From: Phallusia fumigata
Taxonomy: Eukaryota; Chordata; Ascidiacea; Phlebobranchia; Ascidiidae
Assembly (NCBI GenBank): GCA_008931825.1
Contig: QXVZ01010247.1
Location: forward strand, 1 to 26,837
Length of the DNA: 26,837 bases
Direction: 5' to 3'
The first letter of the stretch is position 1. Every line of letters begins with the position of its first letter. The notes beneath the pieces were generated by a model, which saw nothing but the letters and a program-made list of their open reading frames with translations, did not search any database and was not told where the DNA came from. Both the position numbers and the translations under genes were made by a program. Positions 9,801 to 21,600 of the stretch are shown here, one piece after another.

Positions 9801-12628
9801 TTAAACATAATGTTCAAGTCGTGTCCGCTTGCAATTCACCGATCGCGGTCGCGCTGTCTGGACGTCCACCGGTGACGTCACACGTGGAAGTGCTGACGTA
9901 GATAAACCTCGGGTCCTAGGTGGATTGTTGTGGGATAAAGCGGACGATCGCTGAGGTACGTTGTTGGATGAGTTGTGAGTTGCAGCAATACGACGTGATG
10001 AAGCGCTGCGATTGGTCGAGCTGCGACTCACTCTACCAGTGCCTTGACTGTTTGTTGATGATTGCGTCGAGTCAGTGTTATATCTGAAAAATATTAATTG
10101 CAAATGTTAACATCCAAATGCATTTACATGTTTGGTAAGATTCTAGGTAGGATTTTGTGCAGATTGGCAAGTCGTCACTCTTAGATTTTTGATGCACCCT
10201 TGTACTTCGGTTTAGTGTCATTTTGTCAAACAGTTAAACCTACTCTGCGGCATTTTCTTCATCATCAATCGATGGCAAGGCAGCTAGTTGCTGGAAGACT
10301 CCGGCTAAAGCTTCATAGTGCTTGCCGTACGTCTGCAGGAAGTCGAAATTCAGACCATTCATGGAGTTGTACGCTTCCAAATCCTGATCGTCGACTTCTA
10401 AACACAAGAAAAATGTCCACGTAAGTTGAATAGTTAAATAAACGAAAATCACCATAGCAGTTGTTTAGTTGACTTTGAATTGCCCGATTTGTTTTGATTT
10501 GGTACCTGTATTCTATGGCTTGTGTGTTTCTATAAAATCTTGGCGCAGTTTACTCAACTTACCCATGATTGGTGGCTCGACCAGGTCGGGAATTAAAGTT
10601 GACGATCTTCGGCGATTTGCCTTCTCGGTAATAAATATGTCGCTCTCCTCATCTGAACTGGTGTCTGGGGGAGGCTGAAGGAGATCAGACGGACGAAGAT
10701 CCGCCGGAAGATCCCTATACATTTCCTTATTGGTGCTGGGCGACAGCTTGTAGTGTCCGTTCGCTAAGGTCATAGGCGTTTTGCTGCGAGATCCAACCGC
10801 CACGCGATGGATTTTCCTGCCTGGCAAAGACGAAGGACGCTCGGCCGGCGTGTAAGACGTGCGCCTGATCTGCGGCATAGGTGGTGGGATTGGTTCTGCC
10901 AGCTCGGTGGCGACAGATGGCGGATAACTGGTCGTGATACTGCCACTCGCTGAGTCAGAGTAACTGTGCGTTGACCTGTTTCCGTTAAGCAATTCGATTT
11001 CTTCACTCGTTAATCCAACAAGGCCGTTGAGTTGCTAAAACAACAGATAATGTTGGTTTGACGTTTACATAGTGCCAAAGCCTGGTAAGATTGATAATAT
11101 GATCAAAACCACTAACCTGGACCATATCCTCAATGGTCGGTAGTTTGGTTGGTGACGAAGGCTGTCCTGTTTCGTGAGAAAGGGATGACGTTGTCGACGA
11201 TGACGCGGCGGAACCGGAAACTCTTCGGGGTCGCGCTGTTTGATATCGACTTGTGTTGGAACTAGAAAATGATACATTCAGTAAAAACCATACAATAGGA
11301 AGAAGTGCGCTGGCTATTAACTATGTTTATTATACATGTTGGACCATACATGTTAAAAGGGGGCCTATAAAATTACCTGTTCAATTCGTATTGCGGAGTA
11401 AGCCGGTGCATAGGAAGGGCGGTGACGCCTTTGAGGGGGGATGTTCTTCCAGTTTGTACGTAGGGCGACTTATTTAGCAATCTGCTCATCTGTCGACTTT
11501 CATTGGAATCGTAAACGCTTCCGGGTGCTGACCGCTTTCTCTCACGGTATTTTTCATCACTTCCAGAGGAATTCGCAGACGTGTCAGTGATGGCAAAGAG
11601 CTCACCAGTAAGAGGTGAGACGCCGCGGGCCAACTTTCCCCTCCGTCCAAGGGTTCCGTCGGTGGCCGATTCTCTCTCGCTTTCGTACATAGGGGGAAGC
11701 GTGGATGCGCGATCAGTCTTGTCGGCAATACCGTAGCGTGTCCGCATTATGGCGTCATAATCGGGTAAAGGCGAGCCAGACTTGTTGGAGAGTTTGCTCG
11801 AGGGCCTCGCCTCCTGTTGTTCGTGCAGCGGCGTCAGCGAGCGATTGTTTACGGCGCTCCGCTGAAACAGGATCAGAGGTCTTAGCGTTTGTTGATGAGA
11901 CACGACGGACATAGAAACCGTTGCTTAAATGTACGGATGCCGTGACTGGACTCTCTGTGGTCTTGTTTTACTTTGACCTTTTGAAACGCGGCTTACAAAC
12001 TTCTGACGTCGAACTGTTACAAAGGATGCCAATTGCACATCATTTATTTCGCTTCGGGACTCTTGTCGCTCAAGTTTAAATCACAACTTAAATTTGATAT
12101 TTTCTAACAGTAAACACGCAAGAGATGAACTTACCGTAGATGCTGGAGAGATCGGTGGAGTCTCAGAACCACTGATGGTCTGTGCGGCTGAACTGACTGC
12201 CTCCTCATCAACAATCCTCACATCATCCGATATAAGGTCTGGTCGCACAGCCGACAACGATCCGTTTAATCCGTTGCTTTTCTTGTGAGCTTCCGACTCA
12301 AAACTATTGTTGTTCCGGCCAGCTATGCCATTTCCTGTAAATGTGCAAAGAAAATGTTGAGAAAAAATGTTGCATACTTCTTAGACGTTCTTATGAACAA
12401 CGTACAGTACAATCCGTGTTTGAATGTCAACATTGTGAAAAATATTTCAATATTTTGAAAAGTTTTAAACTTACATTTCAAGTTTTGCTAGCATTTTTCG
12501 TTGTGTCAAATGCAATAAATGCTACTGTTTTTCTGAGTTATAGTTACCGTTCATTGTGGGTGGAGCAGTTTTTCTCTCGCTGCAGCAAATGACAAACGGA
12601 GTGGTGGTGTCCTTCTTTGACCTCCACA
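9801..12628 (-). other. Cytoplasmic tail of the Fat-type cadherin, about 600 residues
   Basis: The tail is encoded by the end of exon 12548-12780 and exons 12135-12334, 11377-11861, 11117-11261, 10563-11034, 10244-10397 and 9801-10083. Most is Ser-, Pro- and Arg-rich and probably disordered. Visible motifs are PPMY (PPxY type, 11685-11696), a proline run EPIPPPMPQ, an [20 protein letters not shown] helix-like block spanning 11117-11034, and [19 protein letters not shown] (10285-10347), which resembles the catenin-binding core of other cadherin tails. The protein ends RLEHYV, not a canonical class I PDZ ligand. Many SP and TP sites suggest phosphorylation. Confidence 0.88.
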
Positions 12629-15600
12629 TACAAAGCATGTAGGCGCCGATTACCAGCAGAATTATAACGATGACGGCAATCACGACGTATATCCACCAAG
12701 CCAAACCTGCCGAGATCACAACGCACTTGCCATTCTCATCAAGATCGTTCCCGGAAACGCATTCGCACTCGTACGCTTCCCTGTGACAAACAAGAGAAGG
12801 CTGGTTTGTACACTTAAAAAAGACCCACCGGTTTGAATTAACGTCTAAGTTAGCAGCCCTCTATCTCTTTTGATCTTCCGATGTAAAACAAAACAACATG
12901 GGATAAGCAAAAGGTAAGTTTTGACAAAGTCAGTTAAAGACCCTGTTTAGAAAGCATTTATCCCTGCAGTTTAGTTATCCGTTTGTGGAAAAGCTCTGTT
13001 TAGGTTGATTAATATTGCGATTTAATTAGTTGCTAATTTTTTTAACTTTCGTCGGTAAGAAACCCAATGCTTACCAAATATCCACACACGTCTGATCGGT
13101 TTCGCAGGGTTGCGCGGCGCATACGTCACTGCCATTGCAGCCGTGCGTGACGTTGCCTCCAGGTGTCGCGCCGCCCTGAGATACCACCAGGAATGCGCTG
13201 CCACCGTCATCGGCCAAGGGCTGTGGTCGCCCGTCAACGTGGAAGCTGAACACGCAGCCGGCAAGGGCGGGCACGGGGTTGTACGAACCGACAGGTGCAC
13301 CTCCGACGAAAAAGGCCTGCGAAGAACACACGCCCTTTCACCATACCGTAGCTACCTGGCAATTAGTGGGGCCAATGACAAGTGTTAGTATTTCTGACCC
13401 GGGTATGTACATCTGTGCAGTACTGACTGCGATTACTAGGTGTTAGGTAAAGGTCGTGCCCTGCTATTTCCTGTTGATGTTACGGGATTACTGTACCTTC
13501 ACTTGTGATGGGTTTGAGAATTCCGATATCGCGCTTAAAGTCGTTCCATTGAATCGAACAACTCCGTCAACAGTCAGTGTGACTGCGACCTCGGAATTAA
13601 AGGATACCAGGACCACTTCAACAGTGTGCCACGAACCATCGGTTACCACAGCGTTTGATTTGTGATGTGTGGGAGTCGGTTCGGTATAGGAATACACAAC
13701 CACACCGTTGTCAACCTGAGTTTAAAAAAATGTTGTTTTGGAGAAAAATCTTTTTTTCAATTTCCATGTTTGAATATGAAGACTTACGTATAAAGCGGCA
13801 CTGCCGTATCCCGCCTCGCCTTGCATCAAAGCGATGAGCGATTCATTTTGTCGTGTGCGAAACCGTACTTGGATACTTGACACTGCACAAGAAATCATTC
13901 AATTATCACCCCACACATCCTTGCGTGATTACTACGCTTTGGCCACTCCTTACCTTTCATCCCTGCAGTTTGGCGTCGCACCCTAGAAGCAGATCCTGAC
14001 GTAAAAAGAGCCCCCGACGATTCCACCAACGTAGCTTGAACGTATCCGGCGTCAAACGCGTAGGCGAGGTAATTTGTGTCGGCGAACGTCGACCCAACCT
14101 ACGTAATTACAACGTCAAAAACAAGGTTCTCATCACGTAAGGGCTCGACGAAAGTAACTGTGTCCAATTACTAATTATAACAGTGAAGCTCAGCTAAAGA
14201 GTTAACGTAGTGATCACCAACGTACAGATGCCTACTGTTGGAGGGACAGATTCTGTGAGAACCGTTTTTATGTCTAACTACTACCGCTTACCCTTGGGTT
14301 TCGACACGTCTTGCCGGACTTGTCATCAGGGCACTCGCAGAGGACATTTGACCAGCGATCAGAACAGCTCGCGCCGTCACCACACACCGATTCCTGGGTC
14401 TCGGTGGAGATACAGGCATCAGCTGTGGCTCTCGAACCAGCGCGAACGCACCCATCTACTACAGCTTGATTTTCGAGGATGGCTGGAGACATTGTTCNAC
14501 TTGTGATGGGTTTGAGAATTCCGATATCGTGGTTGAAGTCGTTCCATTGAATCGAACAACTCCGTCAACCGTTAGTGTGACTGCGACCTCGGAATTAAAG
14601 GATACCAGGACCACTTCAACAGTGTGCCACGAACCATCGGTTACCACAGCATTTGATTTGTGATGTGTAGGTCTCGGTTCGGTATACGAATACACAATCA
14701 CGCCGTTGTCAACCTGAGTTGAAATGGTGTTTTGAAGCCAATTCCTATTTTTGATATTCATGTTTGAATTTGGAGACTTACGTATAAAGCGGCACTGCCG
14801 TATCCCGCCTCGCCTTGCACCACAGCGATGAGCGATTCATTTTGTCGTGTGCGAAACCGTACTTGGATACTTGACACTGCACAAGAAATCATTCAATTAT
14901 CACCCCACACATCCTTGCGTGATTACTACGCTTTGGCCACTCCTTACCTTTCATCCCTGCAGTTTGGCGTCGCACCCTAGAAGCAGATCCTGACGTAAAA
15001 AGAGCCCCCGACGATTCCACCAACGTAGCTTGAACGTATCCGGCGTCAAATGCGTAGGCGAGGTAATTAGTGTCGGCGAACGTCGACCCAACCTACGTAA
15101 TTACAACGTCAAAAACAAGGTTCTCATCACGTAAGGGCTCGACGATGGTAACTGTGTCCAATTACTAATTATAACAGTGAAGCTCAGCTAAAGAGTTAAC
15201 GTAGTGATCACCAAGGTACAGACGCCTACTGCTGGTGGGAGAGATTCTGTGAGAACCGTTTTATGTCTAACTACCGCTTACCCTTGGGTTTCGACACGTC
15301 TTGCCGGACTTGTCATCTGGGCACTCGCAGAGGACATTTGACCAGCGATCAGAACAGCTTGCGCCGTCACCACATACCGATTCCTGGGTCTCGGTGGAGA
15401 TACAGGCATCAGCTGTGGCTCGCGAACCAGCGCGAACGCACCCATCTACTACAGCTTGATTTTTGAGGATGGCTGGAGACATTGTACCGGATATATTTAC
15501 GTTGTTGACCATAATGTTGTTCATGCAACCAACGAAGTCGTAACTGGAAACCTGGACAAAAAACATACAATGTAAACTGTGTTGTTTGTCCATTACAAGT

Positions 15601-18600
15601 ATATCAAAGATCATTTGTATGCCACACCGTACATATGTTTTTGACTACGTTCAAAGACATACCGGTTTAAAGCCAAGGTAATCAAGTTAGTTTATCTACT
15701 TGTCGTGGTTGCTAGGTATAGTGGCACTTGTGTATATCTTCATCTACGCTTAGTTTACTTTTACCTGTCCAGGATGGTTCGTTACATCTTCGACAGATGG
15801 AACACCGCCGACGTAAAGATTCTGCCGTCCGAGTCCTGACAGGTAGAAAACTGAGAGACCTGAATGCGCTTGGCTTGACGTACAAGATGTATCACCGGTT
15901 GTACACCGGTCAACAGATACCGTCGAAAGAAAGCGATTCGTCGCTACGGATATCTGATGCCACTGGCCGTCGTTTAAACCATTCCCAGTCGTTATCCTAT
16001 AAGTTCTGGTCAAAANNNNNNNNNNNNNNNNNNNNNNNNNNNNNNNNNNNNNNNNNNNNNNNNNNNNNNNNNNNNNNNNNNNNNNNNNNNNNNNNNNNNN
16101 NNNNNNNNNNNNNNNNNNNNNNNNNNNNNNNNNNNNNNNNNNNNNNNNNNNNNNNNNNNNNNNNNNNNNNNNNNNNNNNNNNNNNNNNNNNNNNNNNNNN
16201 NNNNNNNNNNNNNNNNNNNNNNNNNNNNNNNNNNNNNNNNNNNNNNNNNNNNAAAGCAAGTGTATTGTATTGTGACAAAGTGGTTAATTGGTGCGGCACT
16301 TACGGTCAATTGGTAAGAAGTTCGTTGTTCGTAGTCGAGACTGGTTCCTGGTGCTAAAGAAACTTCGCCCGTTCGAGCACCGATGATCATATCCCTCTGT
16401 GGCATTGCACTGTACCTCACAAGCGCATTCACGCCGGAATCTACATCTTCCGCTGTTAGTCTGTAAATATAACGCATGCGTTTCTTTGATTGTCCGCAAT
16501 TGCTGTTAATCTTGTTGGAGGTGAGATTTGAAAAAGTACCTCGTTACGACGTTTGACGATTTAGCATCCTCCGCAACGTAGGCAAGGAAAAATGAGGAAC
16601 TAAAGGAGGGAACATTGTCATTCACGTCAGATATTCCAACGTTCAACGTCACGGACGAACTTCGGGGTATCATTCCTTGGTCCGTAGCTACAATAAAAAG
16701 CATGATTAAAGGCATTGCTTTCAGTTATAAGCATTGTGGACACAACGTTATTGAAACGAACCTATCACTGTCAACGTGTATGATGTATGCTCTTCATAAT
16801 CGATTTCTCCAGTTGTAAATACCTTTCCAGATTTAAAGTTGATTTCAAATGGTTTTTCCGCATCCTCAGCTCCAAATCGATAAAGCACCTACAAATCAAA
16901 GACACTAATCAGTTGACTTTATTCACATCAGCATGTTGCTGATGNGTGAAATTTGATTGGTGGCGTGATGAAGATGCGCTAAGCCGAGAAAGGATGTTGC
17001 TGAAAATCCAAGTGTGGTTTGTTCGCAGTTGATGCCACTCGTGCCGAAGGGACAGTCGCAAGTGTAGTTACTTTCCCCATCTGAACACAAACAAGACAAC
17101 GCCATATTGAACGCTTGTCCAAGTTGCTTTTTTCGGGAAACTTTAAATACAAACCGATGCAAGTTCCTCCATTTAGGCAGGGTTGCTCACTGCAGTAATC
17201 GATGTCATTTGCACAGGTTTCCCCGCTAAATCCAACTCTACATTCGCATTCAAATTGCCCAACGAGGTCTTTGCAGACGCCGCCGTTCTGACAAGGATTC
17301 GGTTCGCATTCGTTGATCTCAACGTCACAACTGGGGCCAGTGAAGCCTGAAAACCGTTGTTGTTAGAAAAATTTTTAAATGCTTGGTCACATGTTTCACC
17401 TCTTACTAATCTTACCTTGTATGCATTCACATATATAGTCGTTGGATAGATCGCGGCAAATTGCACCGTTTTGGCACGGTTGCCCAAGACACATATCTGA
17501 TACAATGGAAACAATGATGCTGACTTCGGTGACCACAGAAGAATGGGCCGGACCCGGATTCTTGGCAATAACAGTCAGGTTCACAACATCACCGACTGTA
17601 AAGTCATTTCCCTCGTTTACTACGATTTCACCTGATGATAAAGAGCGATGTGTTAATAGCTGAAATATGTGCAATTTGAATCAGTGCTTTTACCTGTAAT
17701 CGAGTTAAGGCGGAAACCCCTTGCTTCGCTCCATCCACCGAGAACGTAAGAAATGGCTCCATCAGAGCCCTTGTCATCGTCAGTTCCGTTTAGGTTCAAA
17801 ATCACTCGACCTTCATAACCACGAAATCAAGAAAGATTTAATTTAAAGCAAACACTTGTTAAAGTGTTTCTGCTTACCGGGAACAGCATTAACTGAGGTT
17901 ACAATGCGATATTCCAGTGACGAAAAATACGGAGCAAATTCGTTTACACCAGTAACCAAAACTGTCAGGTCAGTTGATGTAGATTTTCCACCATCATTGG
18001 CAGCGCTCACCTGAAAAAATGCCACATACAGTTCAACATACAAGTCATTCTTACCATCAAAGCAAGTGTATTGTATTGTGACAAAGTGGTTAATTGGTGC
18101 GGCACTTACGGTCAATTGGTAAGAAGTTCGTTGTTCGTAGTCGAGACTGGTTCCTGGTGCTAAAGAAACTTCGCCCGTTCGAGCACCGATGATCATATCC
18201 CTCTGTGGCATTGCACTGTACCTCACAAGCGCATTCACGCCGGAATCTACATCTTCCGCTGTTAGTCTGTGACAAAGTTTTTGAAGTGCTTAGTAAATAT
18301 AACACATGCTTTTCTGTGATTGTCCGCAATTGGTTTGAGTGATATACTGGAAGTGAGGTATAAAAGGTACCTTGTTACGATGTTTGACGGTTTAGCATCC
18401 TCCGCTATGTATGCAACAAAAAATGGGGAACTAAAGGAGGGCACATTGTCATTCACGTCAGATATTCCAACGTTCAACGTCACAGATGAACTTCGGGGTA
18501 TCATTCCTTGGTCAGTAGCTGCAATAAACAGCATAGTTATAGGCATTGCTTTCAATTCTAAGAATTGTGGACATAACGTTATTGAAACGAACCTATCACT

Positions 18601-21600
18601 GTCAACGTGTATGATGTATGCTCTTCATAATCGATTTCTCCAGTTGTAAAAACTTTTCCAGATTTAAAGTTGATCTCAAATGGTTTTTCCGCATCGTCAG
18701 CTCCAAGTCGATAAAGCACCTACAAATCAAAGATACTAATCAGTTGACTTTATTCACATCAGCATGTTGCTGATGTTATCAAATTACCATTCCGTTGGCA
18801 CCAGGGTCGTCATCCCGAGCAATCAGAGTGTACACCAGACTTCCGGGTGGCGAACCCTCGGAAATGTCAGGTGCTGTAAACGACGGGCGATCGAATCTCG
18901 GCCTACGATGGTCGATGTTGTTAGAGAAATCAACAAAATTTAACTAAGAAGAGAACTTAACTTACGAATTGGCATTTGCTAAAGTGACTTCAAATGTCAA
19001 GTCAAGCTCTGAAAAAAGGCTAGGAGAACCGTCATCGCTTGCACGCACTGTTGCTGAAAGGTATGATAAGGTTTGGCTTGGCAGGGTGCGCGCAAGGCTC
19101 ACAGCGCCTGTTACTGAATTAATGGCAAAGTACGACGAGTTCTTGACGTCGAGCAGCTGGTAGGTAATCGTTGTGCCAATATCTTGGTCCCTGGCTTCAA
19201 CCGAAAAAACCTAAACGAAGGGGTAACGTCATCATTAAATGTCGATTATTGTAAATCGAGATCTTAATATGACAGCAAGTATGAATTCACGTCAAGAGAA
19301 ATGGGACAACGATGCATATCTCATATCGACTCGCACCTTGTCCCTAATTTGCGTCGATTGCAAGACCGCAATTGGCTGGCTGATGTTGTCAAACGCCGGC
19401 TGATGCAGATTGGGCGACACGATGGTAATGGTAACTTCGACATCGCTCGACAGAGACTGAGGGCTTCCGCAGTCTGAGGCGGCAACAAGCAAAGTTCGTC
19501 GCCAGGGACACGAATTGGCTAGTCCTGTGATGAACAAATTGTTAGATTAAACATGGATAAACATGGTGCGGGAGAAAATGATTACGCGACGATCAACCAA
19601 AATCAAGCGCTTTGAGGATTACATTGAAGTAAGCGCTGTAGTGTTTGGTATTGCGCTGTGCATTAACAAGCTGCATTGAAAATGTGCCAACATTAAAAGA
19701 GCCCGGTTGGTGTAATTATAACCTGGTAGAGGATCGCAGTGGAGATTTCTGGTGGAATATATTGCCCCAGTTGAGTGGTCGATGCGAAAGGCCTCGTCGT
19801 TGCTCCGCATCGTGTAATAAACCTGCGAGCGAGAAAATTTAAGAGCGTTAATTGTGCGCTTAGATTAAGTGGAGCGCTTCATAGGCGATGTATGTTGTTC
19901 CGGAACCGCAAAAAATCGCACCAACCTGCTTATTTGCGCCTTGGTCCCGATCAGTGGCCGTCACGATTACAAGTCCGCTACCTGCTGAGGTGCCAGAAGG
20001 AACACCCACGACGTAAACAGCTTGGTCAAACCTGCGATACGACATTAAAAACCAAATCAAAAAAGGTCAGGGACAAAATGTTTCGTGTTGGTTTGGTTCC
20101 CGACACCGAGCGCTCCGCAGCGCGTCTCGACCGGTAATGACAGAGTAGCAGAACTGGAGCTCGTAATCGCCTGTCCACTAATCCCAGGCCGTACATCACG
20201 TTTACAAATTGTTGAGACTTTTGGTAACAGGTGACAAGGAGTGGCTCGCTCCTTGCCACACCACCCGGCTCGGGCATTAACAGACCAAACCGGTCGAGGG
20301 AAAACATTTACCGACCTTGGCGGGTTATCGTTCACATCGGTCACTGTCACTGTAACGGAGGTATGCGTCGTCCACTCGGAGTCAGTCGCGTCCACTCGTA
20401 AATTGTATCTGTAATAACAACAGGCGTGTTAACCGTGCCCCGGGGCCTAATCGCAATTAATAATCAACTGTAAAGTGGAAGGACACGGGCTGTCGTAAGG
20501 CAATTTCACTTGTTTAACTTACTCGGGGTTCGCTTCGCGGTCAAGCTGTTTGTTGACGGTCACCAAGCCGGAAACGGGATCGATGGCGAACGATTGGTTA
20601 GCGCTGTCCGACAAAAGGTACCGCACTCGGGAGTTGACCCCGATGTCCCCGTCGCTGGCTGTGAGCTGTCGAGGAATTAAGGCGTATTGTTTACTGTAGT
20701 GGTTCCCCAAATTGGTGAACCATGCCTCACCTCAACAAGTTATTTTATCCCCCCTTTAATACTCAAACTAGTTTTATGCAAAAAAATAAAGTGCAAGATA
20801 AAAGATGCTCGATAAAATATATGGTGAGACAGGCGTCCCCGACAACAACTAGCAAAAAAAATTGTTTTGGTAAAAATGTAATAATTGAAAAATGGTAAAA
20901 ATGTAATAAGTGGACTTGGTTCTTTGTGGGGCCGGGCGCAAAGTATATAATACCTGGACTACGTAGTCTCCGATTTGTGCATTTTCCTTGATGACACCAC
21001 TGAAGAGGCGCGAGAATGTTGGTCGTTCATCATTGTCGTCGGTTACAACCACTTTCACTATGACTGAGCTCGTTTGTGAATCTGAACCCTGATCTTTAGC
21101 ACGAACAGTGAGAAAGTACCTGCAAACCGAACACTGTAAGCTTGGATCTTGTTTTTTTGTAACAACTCTTAGACAACTCACGTGTCCTTTGTCTCTCGGT
21201 CCAATCTTACTACGTTTCTCAACACACCGTTTGAATCGAGACTAAATTTTTCTGGGTTTTCACTGGAGCTTTCATCAATGCTAAGAGTAAAGCTGCCACC
21301 AATGCCTTAAAAATATTTTCCGACTTGTGAAATCTGACCAAACGATTTTCATCTCGCATAACGCTTCAACTCACCCGAATCAGGATCGTTTGCTGAAACT
21401 GTTACAATCGTTGCTCTGAGGTCATTTTCACGAACTTCGCCAACGTACATGGGCTTGGTAAAAATCGGGGCGTTATCGTTGATGTCTGACACCTGAAGTA
21501 CATGAAACAGACATAATATCGCACACTTTAAGCGCGATTTAGTGTATGCGGTTGTCAACGTACCGTTACTACCAAGGATGCAAAGGAGGAAAGCTGCGGG

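Larger units (their letters stand above)
15551..17014 (-). other. LamG1 domain, interrupted by an assembly gap and a misplaced segment
   Basis: LamG1 starts just after the third EGF ([16 protein letters not shown], to the n at 16945). It resumes in exon 15765-16015 ([18 protein letters not shown], then [14 protein letters not shown]) and ends in the next exon with [13 protein letters not shown]. The middle is missing: in its place are the 237-nt N gap and a second copy of a cadherin segment (16253-16944) that belongs about 1.8 kb away. The flanking exon ends stay in the LamG frame, so the intact gene almost certainly encodes a normal domain. Confidence 0.85.

Noticed and set aside
13075..15551. 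Reading the duplicated LamG/EGF exons as extra protein domains
   Set aside because: Each junction-side exon is truncated and lacks a splice site at the n, so the series cannot be spliced as written.
15728..16357. Long open frames spanning the N gap on both strands
   Set aside because: Their length comes from translating N as open; only the minus-strand LamG frame at 15765-16015 has family support.
20026..20395. Minus-strand open frame continuing from a cadherin exon through the intron
   Set aside because: The exon ends at a good donor after DVNDNPPR and rejoins FDQAVYVV in phase; the read-through peptide resembles nothing in cadherins.
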